Assembly: GCA_044866075.1 (NCBI GenBank)
Contig: JBIOTQ010000031.1
Coordinates: forward strand, 1-13,754
DNA: 13,754 bases
Direction: 5' to 3'
Source of the DNA: JBASRP01 sp044866075
GTDB lineage: Bacteria; Actinomycetota; AC-67
A program made the translations under genes and the position numbers. Shown piece after piece: positions 1-6,590 of this stretch (position 1 is the first letter of the stretch; each line of letters starts with the position of its first letter). Under the pieces are notes generated by a model. The model made no database searches. It was not told the origin of the DNA and worked only from the letters and a program-made list of their open reading frames with translations.

Positions 1-27
1 CTTGCGATAGGTCGTGAGCTCGGCCAT
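1..27 (-). CDS. 5' end of a divergent gene running off the left edge (product unknown)
   Basis: Read on the minus strand, an ATG at 27-25 opens a frame that stays open to base 1 and gives MAELTTYRK. Nine codons are too few to name a family. The reason to believe in it is its upstream sequence: on the minus strand TAGGCT (39-34) is followed by exactly six bases and then the ATG. This is the geometry of a leaderless actinobacterial transcript and is seen again before the DedA gene at 8972. The six bases are AGGAGC, which could alternatively act as a very close ribosome site. The gene would be divergent from the oxygenase gene at 105. The start is inferred from promoter context rather than homology. 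Confidence 0.35.
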
Positions 28-33
28 GCTCCT

Positions 34-60
34 AGCCTAGCCTCGCGCGCAGACGGCCAA
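34..60 (-). promoter_or_regulatory. Probable leaderless promoter of the left-edge gene
   Basis: On the minus strand a -10-like TAGGCT occupies 39-34, six bases before the ATG at 27. A TTGGCC (60-55) upstream could be a -35 element, matching four of six consensus bases, with a slightly short 15-base spacer. The hexamer lies in a tandem AGGCT repeat, so a second TAGGCT-like register exists five bases further upstream. The -10 is convincing by position; the -35 is weak. Confidence 0.4.
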
Positions 61-104
61 ACGGACGGCTCTTGACCGGCGTGTGATACTGCGCTCGGGG
101 ACCC

Positions 105-2162
105 ATGGGGGGTGGGCGGGTGGAATCGAGGCCTCGCGGGGCGACGGCCGAAAGGGAGGCGCGGCGCCGAGTGGCCGCCGTCCGGGACGATCCCGAGGGC
201 CGCTACCTCCTCGTCAAGAGCTTCTACGACGAGCACCCGGTCCCCGGCCCCGACTGGTTCGGCAATTCCGAGCTCGACTTCATGCGCTGGGAGATCGAGC
301 GCGGCGTCCTCAACTCGCCGCAGGACCGCGCGCAGCCCGGCTCGCCGTGGTGGCGCGCCGTCAACGAGACGATCATCCGGGACGCGATCGAAGCCGGGCT
401 GCTCGTCGACGCCGGCATCGCCGACGCGATGGTGCCGTCGGTCGCGCGGTGGATGGACTTCCTCGCCTCGCCGTCGGCCGCGTCGTGGTATCGCGCGCAC
501 AACGCGAGCGTGCTCCGCGGCTACATCGAGGCGGCGTTGCTCGCGCGCCGCGAACTCCCGGCCGAGCAGTTCCTGATGAACCTCGTGCTCGCGCGGGTGC
601 TGTTCGCGCAAGCGCTCGCCGAGGGCGCGTCGTTCGCCGCCGGGGAGCATCCCTTGATCTCGATGTTGCTCTCCCATCCCGGCTTGCCGGCCGTCGCCAT
701 CGCGATGCAGGTTCCGGACTTCTATCCGCGCAGCTACCCGCTCGACGCCGGGGAGGAAGAGATCCTGGAGCGCCGTGCGCACTCGGCGGACGACGACGCG
801 CTGGCCGTGATCGACGCGGAGCCGTGCTCGCACCTCGAGGAGCTGTTCACGTTCGCGACGAAGTCGCTCGACGCTCCGGAGCTCGCCCGCTTCATCGACC
901 GGGGTCTCATCTGCTATCCGCACGGGCTGCTCGTCGAACCGGAGACGGCCGGGCCACAGCTGTGGCTCCCCTGGCTCGCCGAGCAGCGCGACCGGCACCC
1001 GAGCCGCTGGACCGACGAACTTCTCGACAAGATGCGTCACGTCGCCGACCCCGAGGCGGACGAGGTCGTCGCGCGCTACTTCGACGACGCCTCCGACGCG
1101 AGCCCGCACGAGTTCTTCCACCAGCTCGTGCGCAAACCGGAGCCCGTGCCGGAAGAATGCTCGCCCGCCGTTGCCGAGTACTTGAGCGAACACCCGCCGC
1201 TCCCGCGCTGGGCGGACCCCGATCTGATGCGGGCCGGCGAGGATTTCTTCGGCGAGTGGGGCCTGTACGTGCCCCTGGTCCTCATCTGCTCGTCGCTGCC
1301 CGAGTGCTACGGCGCGGCGAAAGGGGTTCAGGTCTTGCACCTCACCGCCCGCCTGGCGACCGACGCGCGGCGGCGCGTGATCGAGACCGCGCAGATGGTG
1401 CTCGACGTGATGGCGCCCGGAGGCATGGCCGTGGACGGACCCGGCTACCGCACCGTCCGCCGCGTGCGGCTGATGCACGCCGGCGTGCGACACCTGATCC
1501 TCAACGACCCGCGCATCAAACGCGTGGGAGACGACGGGCCCGGCCCACGCTGGGATCCGGACTGGGGCGCCCCGATCAACCAAGAGGATCTGGCCGGCAC
1601 GCTCACGACGTTCAGCTGGAGTGTCCTCATCGGGCTCCGCTCGCTCGGCGTCCCGGTCACGAGGGACCAGGAAGAGGCGTACCTCCACGCGTGGAACGTG
1701 GTCGGCGCGATGATGGGCATCCGCGAGGAGCTGATCCCGAAGGACTGCGCCGACGCCGACGACCTCGCGACGGCGATCCGCGCGCGCCACTGGAAGGCCA
1801 GCCCCGAGGGCGAAGAGATGACGAAGGCCCTACTCGACATGCTGCAACGGTCCGGTCCGGCGCGCGTCGTCCCGGGCTTCGGCCCGGCGATGATCCGTCA
1901 CTTCGTCGGAGACGACCTCGCCGACAAGCTTGCCGTCCCGCCGGCTACGCGGACCGGCGCGATCGTGCGCCGGCTGTCGGTCGCGGCGCTCGCGGCCGGC
2001 TTGGCGCAGCAGCACTCGCGCGCGGTGCGCGCGATGGCTGGCCGCGTCAGCCGCGGCTTGCTGCGCGCCTACGCGGACTTCGATCGCGGCGGCGAACGCC
2101 CGTCGTTCGAGATCCCGACCGCGCTCGCGGTCTCGTGGAAGGTTCCGCCACGGGGGCGATGA
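105..2162 (+). CDS. Lcp/MpaB-type (DUF2236) haem oxygenase-like protein with a large N-terminal domain
   Basis: The 685-residue protein has two parts. Residues ~305-680 resemble the MpaB/rubber-oxygenase catalytic domain (PF09995, formerly DUF2236), which in latex-clearing protein is a b-type haem dioxygenase. The helix at 414-434 carries R424 and T428 (ARRRVIETAQ), and H458 follows in VRLMHAGVRH. Their spacing equals that of R164, T168 and the haem ligand H198 of Lcp K30 as I remember them. The segment INQEDLAGTL (491-500) and the AYLHAW motif (525-530) are also typical. Residues ~30-290 form a separate conserved-looking domain (DWFGNSELDFMRWEIERGVL, then GSPWWRAVNE) whose function I do not know. 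Unlike secreted Lcp there is no Tat or Sec signal, so a cytoplasmic location is inferred. ATG 105 is preferred; GTG 120 in the same frame is a close alternative. The stop overlaps the next gene (ATGA). The substrate cannot be deduced. Confidence 0.88.
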   Translation: MGGGRVESRPRGATAEREARRRVAAVRDDPEGRYLLVKSFYDEHPVPGPDWFGNSELDFMRWEIERGVLNSPQDRAQPGSPWWRAVNETIIRDAIEAGLLVDAGIADAMVPSVARWMDFLASPSAASWYRAHNASVLRGYIEAALLARRELPAEQFLMNLVLARVLFAQALAEGASFAAGEHPLISMLLSHPGLPAVAIAMQVPDFYPRSYPLDAGEEEILERRAHSADDDALAVIDAEPCSHLEELFTFATKSLDAPELARFIDRGLICYPHGLLVEPETAGPQLWLPWLAEQRDRHPSRWTDELLDKMRHVADPEADEVVARYFDDASDASPHEFFHQLVRKPEPVPEECSPAVAEYLSEHPPLPRWADPDLMRAGEDFFGEWGLYVPLVLICSSLPECYGAAKGVQVLHLTARLATDARRRVIETAQMVLDVMAPGGMAVDGPGYRTVRRVRLMHAGVRHLILNDPRIKRVGDDGPGPRWDPDWGAPINQEDLAGTLTTFSWSVLIGLRSLGVPVTRDQEEAYLHAWNVVGAMMGIREELIPKDCADADDLATAIRARHWKASPEGEEMTKALLDMLQRSGPARVVPGFGPAMIRHFVGDDLADKLAVPPATRTGAIVRRLSVAALAAGLAQQHSRAVRAMAGRVSRGLLRAYADFDRGGERPSFEIPTALAVSWKVPPRGR

Positions 2163-2914
2163 CGGACCTCACCGAGGGGACCTACGACGCGCTGTCCCAA
2201 GCGCGGGAGATCTCGCCGGTCCCGACGCCGCGCGGGCCGTGGATCATGGGCCAGCGCTGGGAGGACCTGCTCTTCGTCTCGTGGCCGGTCCCGGTTGAGG
2301 CGCTGCGGCCGCACCTGCCGGAGAGCGTCGAGATCGAGAGGGCGGAGGGAAGCGCCTGGATCAGCGCCGTCCCGTTTTGGATGGCGCACGCGCACTTCCG
2401 TCATCTCCCGCCGATCCCTTTCCTTTCGAGCTTCCCCGAGGTGAACCTCCGGACGTACGTGCGCGCCGGCGATCACCGCGCGGTCTGGTTCCTGAGCCTC
2501 GACACGGAGAGCCACATCAACGTGTTCCTCGCCCGCCATGCGTTCAACCTGCCGTACGTGTACGCCCACGTCGCGATGGCACGCGGCGACGAGGTGGCCT
2601 TCCGCTCCGCGCGTCACGGCGGAGGGTCGGTCTTCGACGTCCGGTATCGTCCCGTCGGCGAGGAACGCGTGCCGCCGGAGGGCTCGCTCGAACATTTCCT
2701 CACGGAGCGGTACTCGATGGTGTGCGCGGACGAGGACGGCGACCTCTACCGCGGCGACATCCAGCACGCGCCCTGGCGGTTGCGCGACGTGGAGTGGAAG
2801 CCGGCCGACATGTCGCTCGTCACCGACGCGGGGTTCGACGTGAACGGCCGCGAGCCGCTGGTCTTCTACGCGGCCATGACCGAGGTCGTTCTCTGGAAGC
2901 CGATCCGGATCTAG
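2159..2914 (+). CDS. DUF2071 / YqjF-like protein
   Basis: This 251-residue protein matches the DUF2071 (YqjF-like) family in length and motifs. The visible marks are FVSWPVPVEALRPHLP near residue 40, FPEVNLRTYVRAG near 92, the FLSLDTESH block, LPYVYAHVAM, LTERYSMV and IQHAPWRL. The family is uncharacterised; its fold has been grouped with acetoacetate decarboxylase, so small-molecule binding or decarboxylation is possible, but that is inference. There is no signal peptide or membrane segment. The ATG overlaps the oxygenase stop by four bases (ATGA), implying translational coupling and a shared transcript. Its TAG (2912-2914) interlocks with the stop of the opposing cyclase gene, leaving no intergenic room for a terminator. 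Confidence 0.88.
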   Translation: MTDLTEGTYDALSQAREISPVPTPRGPWIMGQRWEDLLFVSWPVPVEALRPHLPESVEIERAEGSAWISAVPFWMAHAHFRHLPPIPFLSSFPEVNLRTYVRAGDHRAVWFLSLDTESHINVFLARHAFNLPYVYAHVAMARGDEVAFRSARHGGGSVFDVRYRPVGEERVPPEGSLEHFLTERYSMVCADEDGDLYRGDIQHAPWRLRDVEWKPADMSLVTDAGFDVNGREPLVFYAAMTEVVLWKPIRI

Positions 2915-5900
2915 GTGCGATCCAGCAACGCGCGGGCTTCGATCAGATCGGCGGTGTCGGATCCCTCGTCGAATCTCGCGTAGCACGCGGCCAGCGCGGC
3001 GCGGCTGTCGTCGTCGCCGCGCAGTCGGTGCAGCGCGACGGCAGCGCGCAGCTCGAACGGAAGAGAGCCTTGTTTGCTCGCGCCGGCCGCGGCGGCCGTG
3101 AGCGCCGCCTCGACCTCGGCCCGCGGCGCGGCGCTCGCGGACAGGATCTCCGCTTCCAGACGACGGATGTCCGGCTCGAGGACGCGTTCTCCCGTCTCGT
3201 CCACGAAGGCCAGCGCGCGCCGTACGGCGTCGAGCGCCTCAGCAGGTTTGCCGGCGAGCAGTTCGGCCTCCGCCAGCATCGCGAGGTGCCACGACGCGTG
3301 CGCGCGGCTGCGGCCGTGCGGCACGAGCGCCAGGGCGCGCCGGATCGTCGTGACGCCGGCCCCGGGATCGCCGGCCGCGGCGATCGCCCACCCACGAAGG
3401 CACAGCGCGTAGCGTTCGAGCTCTTCGTAGTCGTGCTCGGCCGCGAGATCGAGTGCGGACTGCGTGTAGCGCAGCACGGCGTCGTGGTCCCGCATGCGCT
3501 GCGCGAGGCCCGCCACCCACACGTGCGCGGTCGCGGTCCGGAAGGGGTGCGGGTGCTCCTCGACGAGCGCGAGGAGCTCGGCGACCGTCCTCCGCGCGCG
3601 GTCAGCCTTGCCGAGGTGCCACTCGCCCCACGCGCGGTAGCCGATCGAGAGCGCGCCGGGATCGATCGCGGCGCTGCTGATCAGCTGCTCGTGGCGGGCG
3701 GGGTCGTACAGCTCGATGGCGTGGTCGAGCAAGGGCATCGCCTGGGCGATCTCCCCGAGCTGGAAGAGCGTCGTCGCGAGCGTCGTGTGCGCGAGAAGCT
3801 TGCGCGCGGTGGACGCTTGTCGCTCCGCCACCTGAACGAGTTGTGTCGCGATCGTGCGCGCCGCTTCGTAGTCGGCGCGGACCATGTTGATCGCGTATCC
3901 GTAGGCCAGGAAGGTGAAGCGCTCGCCGTCGCTCTCGAGCCAGTGCGACAGCTCGGCGACGCGTCCGTACAACTCACCGACGCGCGGATCCGCGAACCCC
4001 GACGCGTTCTGGATCACGGGCCCCAGCGCGAACGAGATCTCGATCTCCTGCCGCGCGCGTTCGGGTGAGCCCGGCAGTGATCGAACCAGATCGAGCGCGC
4101 GGGTGTAGTGGTCGATCGCCTCGTGCAACGCGTACTGAGCGGCCGAGCGGTCACCGGCCTTGCGCCACTGCGCGATCGCTTCCTCGACGCGGCCCGATTG
4201 CGTGAAGTGCGGCGCGGCGAGCTCGGGCCGGGTCAGCACGGTTTCGGGGAACTCCCTGACGAGAACGTCGGCGACGCGGCCGTGCAGCTCGCGCCGGCGC
4301 TTGCGGAGCAGCAACCCGTACGCGGCGTCGCGGACGAGTGCGTGCGAGAAACGGAACGTCTCGCGCTCCTCGCCGCTGCGCTGCACCACGCCGAGCGTGA
4401 CGAGACGCTCGAGCTTCTGGTCGAGCTCTTTCTCCTCCGGTGCGACGGCGTGGAGGAAGGCCGCCGTGAACTCGTTGCCGAGGACCGACGCCAGCTGCGC
4501 CACGCCCGCCTCCGACCCGAGACGGCCGAGGCGCGCGATCAACAGGTCGTAGACGGTGCCCGGGACCGACTCTTCGATGATCCGGCCCTGCATGCGGGCG
4601 CTTCCCGCTTCGACGGCCACGAGGCCGGAATCGAGGACCATACGCGTCAGCTCCTCGACGAACAGCGGCACACCGCCGGAGCGCGTGAGGATCAGCGCCT
4701 GGCCCTCGCGGGGCAGCTGGGCGCCGGCGACCGACGCGGCGAGTTCGGCCGTGTCGGCCGCGGCGAGGCTCGGAAGGTCCATGGTCGTGACGGCGTCGTG
4801 CGGTTCCCACCCCGGTTCGAACTCCGGCCGGGTCGTCAGCACGACGAGCGCGCGCCGGTTCCCCACGCGCTGCAGGATGGTCGCGACCAGCTCCGCGGTG
4901 GATGGATCGGCCCAGTGCACGTCCTCGACGATCAGCAGCCGCGGCGGCGTGTCGCGCACCAGTAACTCGCCGAGGAGGTCCATCGCCCGCCGTCGGCGGT
5001 CCTCCGGCGTCGCGGCGACCGGTTCCCGCGCGTCGGGGACGAGGATCTCGGCGACTAGGGGCAAGGACTCGGGGTCGTTCACGCCCGACTGCTGGAGGTA
5101 GGCCTCCAAGAGAGCGACGCGGCGCTCGGCGGGGTCGGCGGCCTCGAAGCCGATCTCGCGCTGGAGATGCTCCACAACGGGCCGGAGCGGGCTGGTCGTC
5201 TCGTCGTGGGAGCAGTAGAGGATCACGAGGCTCTTGGCGACATCCTGCAAGCGCTCGCGCAGCGAGAGAGCGAGTCTGGACTTCCCGATCCCGGCCTCGC
5301 CGCGGAGCACAACGGCGTTCCCTGCTCCCGCTTCCGCGTTCCGCCACGCGTCGAGGAGCATCGTCAGTTCCGACTCGCGGTTCACGAGCGGCGTGAGGTT
5401 GCGCGGGAACGATGCGGCGACGCGGTCCTTGGCGCCGGTCTCGGCGGTGACCTGCACGACGTCGATCGGTTCGGCGATGCCCTTGATCGAATGCCGTCCG
5501 AGCGGCGCAAACTCGAACCACCCACCGACGAGCGCGCGCGTGCCTTCGCCGATGACCACGGAGTTGGACGACCCGATCGCCTGGAGTCGCGCCGCGACGT
5601 TCACGGTGCGCCCCAGCGCCCACATCGGCTCCCGCGCACGCACGCCGGTCTCGCCGATGACGACGAGTCCGGTCTCGATGCCGACGCGGCAGGCGAGCCC
5701 GCCGCCCGACCCCGTGAGTTGGAGGCGGATGTCCGACACGGCGTCGACCAGGCGCAACCCGGCGCGAACGGCCCGGACGGGGTCGTCCTCGTGCGCCTCC
5801 GGATAGCCGAAGTAGACGATGACACCGTCGCCCAGGTAGTCGGCGATCCAGCCGCCGAGCCCGTCGACCACACGCGCGCACGCGTCGTAGTAGGCGTGCA

Positions 5901-6024
5901 TGGCGTCGCTGTAGTCCTCCGGGTCGAGCGCGTCGGACAGACGCGTCGAACCGACCAGGTCGCAGAACAGCACCGTGACCCGCCGGCGCTCTCCCATGGG
6001 GTCGGTCGAACGCTCGCTACGCAT
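2911..6024 (-). CDS. Class III nucleotide cyclase-like domain fused to AAA ATPase and TPR regulator
   Basis: The 1037-residue protein has an N-terminal class III cyclase homology domain (residues 14-195), a STAND/AAA-type ATPase and a long TPR-like helical C-terminus (~610-1020). Both metal-binding aspartates are present (D22 in LFCDLVGST, D66 in YLGDG), as is the transition-state pair N142/R146 in VNVAARL. The two purine-recognition sites are altered: the Lys expected four residues before D66 is D62, and the Asp/Thr expected seven before N142 is W135. Cyclase activity on ATP is therefore uncertain. The ATPase has Walker A GEAGIGKS (242-249) and Walker B LLIVEDVHW (363-371). No membrane segment is visible, so it should be cytosolic. 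ATG 6024 is chosen because a run of six G lies seven bases upstream; the ATG at codon 10 is a weaker alternative. The gene is divergent from uspA. Related actinobacterial proteins are numerous and mostly of unknown role. Confidence 0.9.
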   Translation of the reverse strand: MRSERSTDPMGERRRVTVLFCDLVGSTRLSDALDPEDYSDAMHAYYDACARVVDGLGGWIADYLGDGVIVYFGYPEAHEDDPVRAVRAGLRLVDAVSDIRLQLTGSGGGLACRVGIETGLVVIGETGVRAREPMWALGRTVNVAARLQAIGSSNSVVIGEGTRALVGGWFEFAPLGRHSIKGIAEPIDVVQVTAETGAKDRVAASFPRNLTPLVNRESELTMLLDAWRNAEAGAGNAVVLRGEAGIGKSRLALSLRERLQDVAKSLVILYCSHDETTSPLRPVVEHLQREIGFEAADPAERRVALLEAYLQQSGVNDPESLPLVAEILVPDAREPVAATPEDRRRRAMDLLGELLVRDTPPRLLIVEDVHWADPSTAELVATILQRVGNRRALVVLTTRPEFEPGWEPHDAVTTMDLPSLAAADTAELAASVAGAQLPREGQALILTRSGGVPLFVEELTRMVLDSGLVAVEAGSARMQGRIIEESVPGTVYDLLIARLGRLGSEAGVAQLASVLGNEFTAAFLHAVAPEEKELDQKLERLVTLGVVQRSGEERETFRFSHALVRDAAYGLLLRKRRRELHGRVADVLVREFPETVLTRPELAAPHFTQSGRVEEAIAQWRKAGDRSAAQYALHEAIDHYTRALDLVRSLPGSPERARQEIEISFALGPVIQNASGFADPRVGELYGRVAELSHWLESDGERFTFLAYGYAINMVRADYEAARTIATQLVQVAERQASTARKLLAHTTLATTLFQLGEIAQAMPLLDHAIELYDPARHEQLISSAAIDPGALSIGYRAWGEWHLGKADRARRTVAELLALVEEHPHPFRTATAHVWVAGLAQRMRDHDAVLRYTQSALDLAAEHDYEELERYALCLRGWAIAAAGDPGAGVTTIRRALALVPHGRSRAHASWHLAMLAEAELLAGKPAEALDAVRRALAFVDETGERVLEPDIRRLEAEILSASAAPRAEVEAALTAAAAGASKQGSLPFELRAAVALHRLRGDDDSRAALAACYARFDEGSDTADLIEARALLDRT

Positions 6025-6031
6025 CGGTTTT

Positions 6032-6051
6032 CCCCCCGGCTGCGGAGTGTA
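6032..6051 (-). promoter_or_regulatory. Ribosome site and possible -10 for the cyclase gene
   Basis: On the minus strand GGGGGG (6037-6032) lies seven bases before ATG 6024 and supports that start. TACACT (6051-6046) further upstream could be a -10 element giving a leader of about 15 bases. The best -35 candidate, CTGCAC 16 bases further up, matches only three consensus positions. The ribosome site is the stronger part of this call. Confidence 0.4.
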
Positions 6052-6097
6052 CGCGTATCGCCGTGAAGTGCAGAAATTCAGATCGGGTGAGCGGCCG

Positions 6098-6127
6098 TTG
6101 ACCGGCTTCAGCCGCGCGAACTAGCGT
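6098..6127 (+). promoter_or_regulatory. Candidate uspA promoter
   Basis: TTGACC (6098-6103) and TAGCGT (6122-6127) are separated by 18 bases, an acceptable -35/-10 arrangement. The -10 ends nine bases before the uspA ATG at 6137, so the predicted transcript starts within two or three bases of the start codon. I see no Shine-Dalgarno sequence, consistent with near-leaderless translation. Confidence 0.5.
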
Positions 6128-6136
6128 AGGCGCCGG

Positions 6137-6589
6137 ATGTACAAGCGGATCGTTGTGGGGGTGGACGGGTCGCCGACGGCACGGGCCGCCCTCGTCCAAG
6201 CGCTCGCCCTCGCGAGGCATCAGGGCGCGGCGCTCCATGTGGTGAGCGCCTACCGAAGCGCAGCGGAGTTGACGGCCATGGCCGTCGATCCGGTCGGTGC
6301 CGTGATCGGCGCGGGCAGCACGATCGCGGAGGAGGACCTTCGTAGCGAGGCCGAAACGATCCTTCGGGATGCGACCGAGGCGGCGAAGACTGCCGGTGTC
6401 GCCGTCGAGACGACCGCCGTCGCGATGGATCCCTCCGAGGCGATCCTCGACACAGCCGAGCGCGTCGACGCCGACCTGATCATGGTCGGAAACCGCGGCA
6501 TGAAGGGGGCAAGGCGGCTCCTGGGAAGCGTTCCGAATCGTGTGGCCCATCACGCCGCGTGCAGCGTGATGATCGTTCACACCACCTGA
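6137..6589 (+). CDS. Universal stress protein, UspA family
   Basis: This is a 150-residue single-domain Usp. It opens with YKRIVVGVDGSPTARAAL, including the D10 region used in nucleotide binding, and ends with SVMIVHTT, the usual last strand. The length is normal. The nucleotide-binding loop is GNRG (118-121), then eight residues, then GS (130-131). The family consensus for ATP-binding members is G-x2-G-x9-G-S/T, so this copy is one residue short, and the DNA gives no hint of a frameshift. It is cytoplasmic and probably a stress or energy-state responder, by family. It is divergent from the cyclase gene across 112 bases and convergent with the GH92 gene, with one base between the stop codons. 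Confidence 0.93.
   Translation: MYKRIVVGVDGSPTARAALVQALALARHQGAALHVVSAYRSAAELTAMAVDPVGAVIGAGSTIAEEDLRSEAETILRDATEAAKTAGVAVETTAVAMDPSEAILDTAERVDADLIMVGNRGMKGARRLLGSVPNRVAHHAACSVMIVHTT
6548..6571. repeat. Perfect 8-bp inverted repeat at the uspA 3' end
   Basis: CATCACGC (6548-6555) and GCGTGATG (6564-6571) can form an eight-pair stem with an eight-base loop, 16 bases before the uspA stop and 20 bases from the opposing GH92 stop. No T-run follows on either strand, so it is not a classical terminator. It encodes the conserved HHAACSVM segment, so protein constraint may explain it. It is the only strong hairpin I found near this convergent junction. Confidence 0.4.
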
Positions 6590-6590
6590 T

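Noticed and set aside
72..90. TTGACC followed by GATACT upstream of the oxygenase gene
   Set aside because: They look like -35 and -10 elements but are only seven bases apart, far too close to act as one promoter. The TTGACCGGC 9-mer also occurs before uspA, where the spacing is good.
2907..2923. Small inverted repeat GGATC-7-GATCC spanning the interlocked stops
   Set aside because: Only five pairs with no T-run on either side; too weak to call a terminator.
2377..4068. Long plus-strand open frame of 563 codons
   Set aside because: It lies partly inside the DUF2071 gene in another frame and mostly antisense to the cyclase gene. Its arginine-rich, motif-free translation is typical of a shadow frame in very GC-rich DNA.
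4151..5881. Minus-strand open frame of 576 codons inside the cyclase gene
   Set aside because: Same strand but different frame from the cyclase-AAA-TPR gene, with an extremely Arg/Ala-rich translation and no domain. The overlapping frame has clear Walker and cyclase motifs.
5167..6066. Plus-strand open frame of 299 codons opposite the cyclase N-terminus
   Set aside because: Antisense to highly conserved cyclase motifs, with no recognisable protein features.
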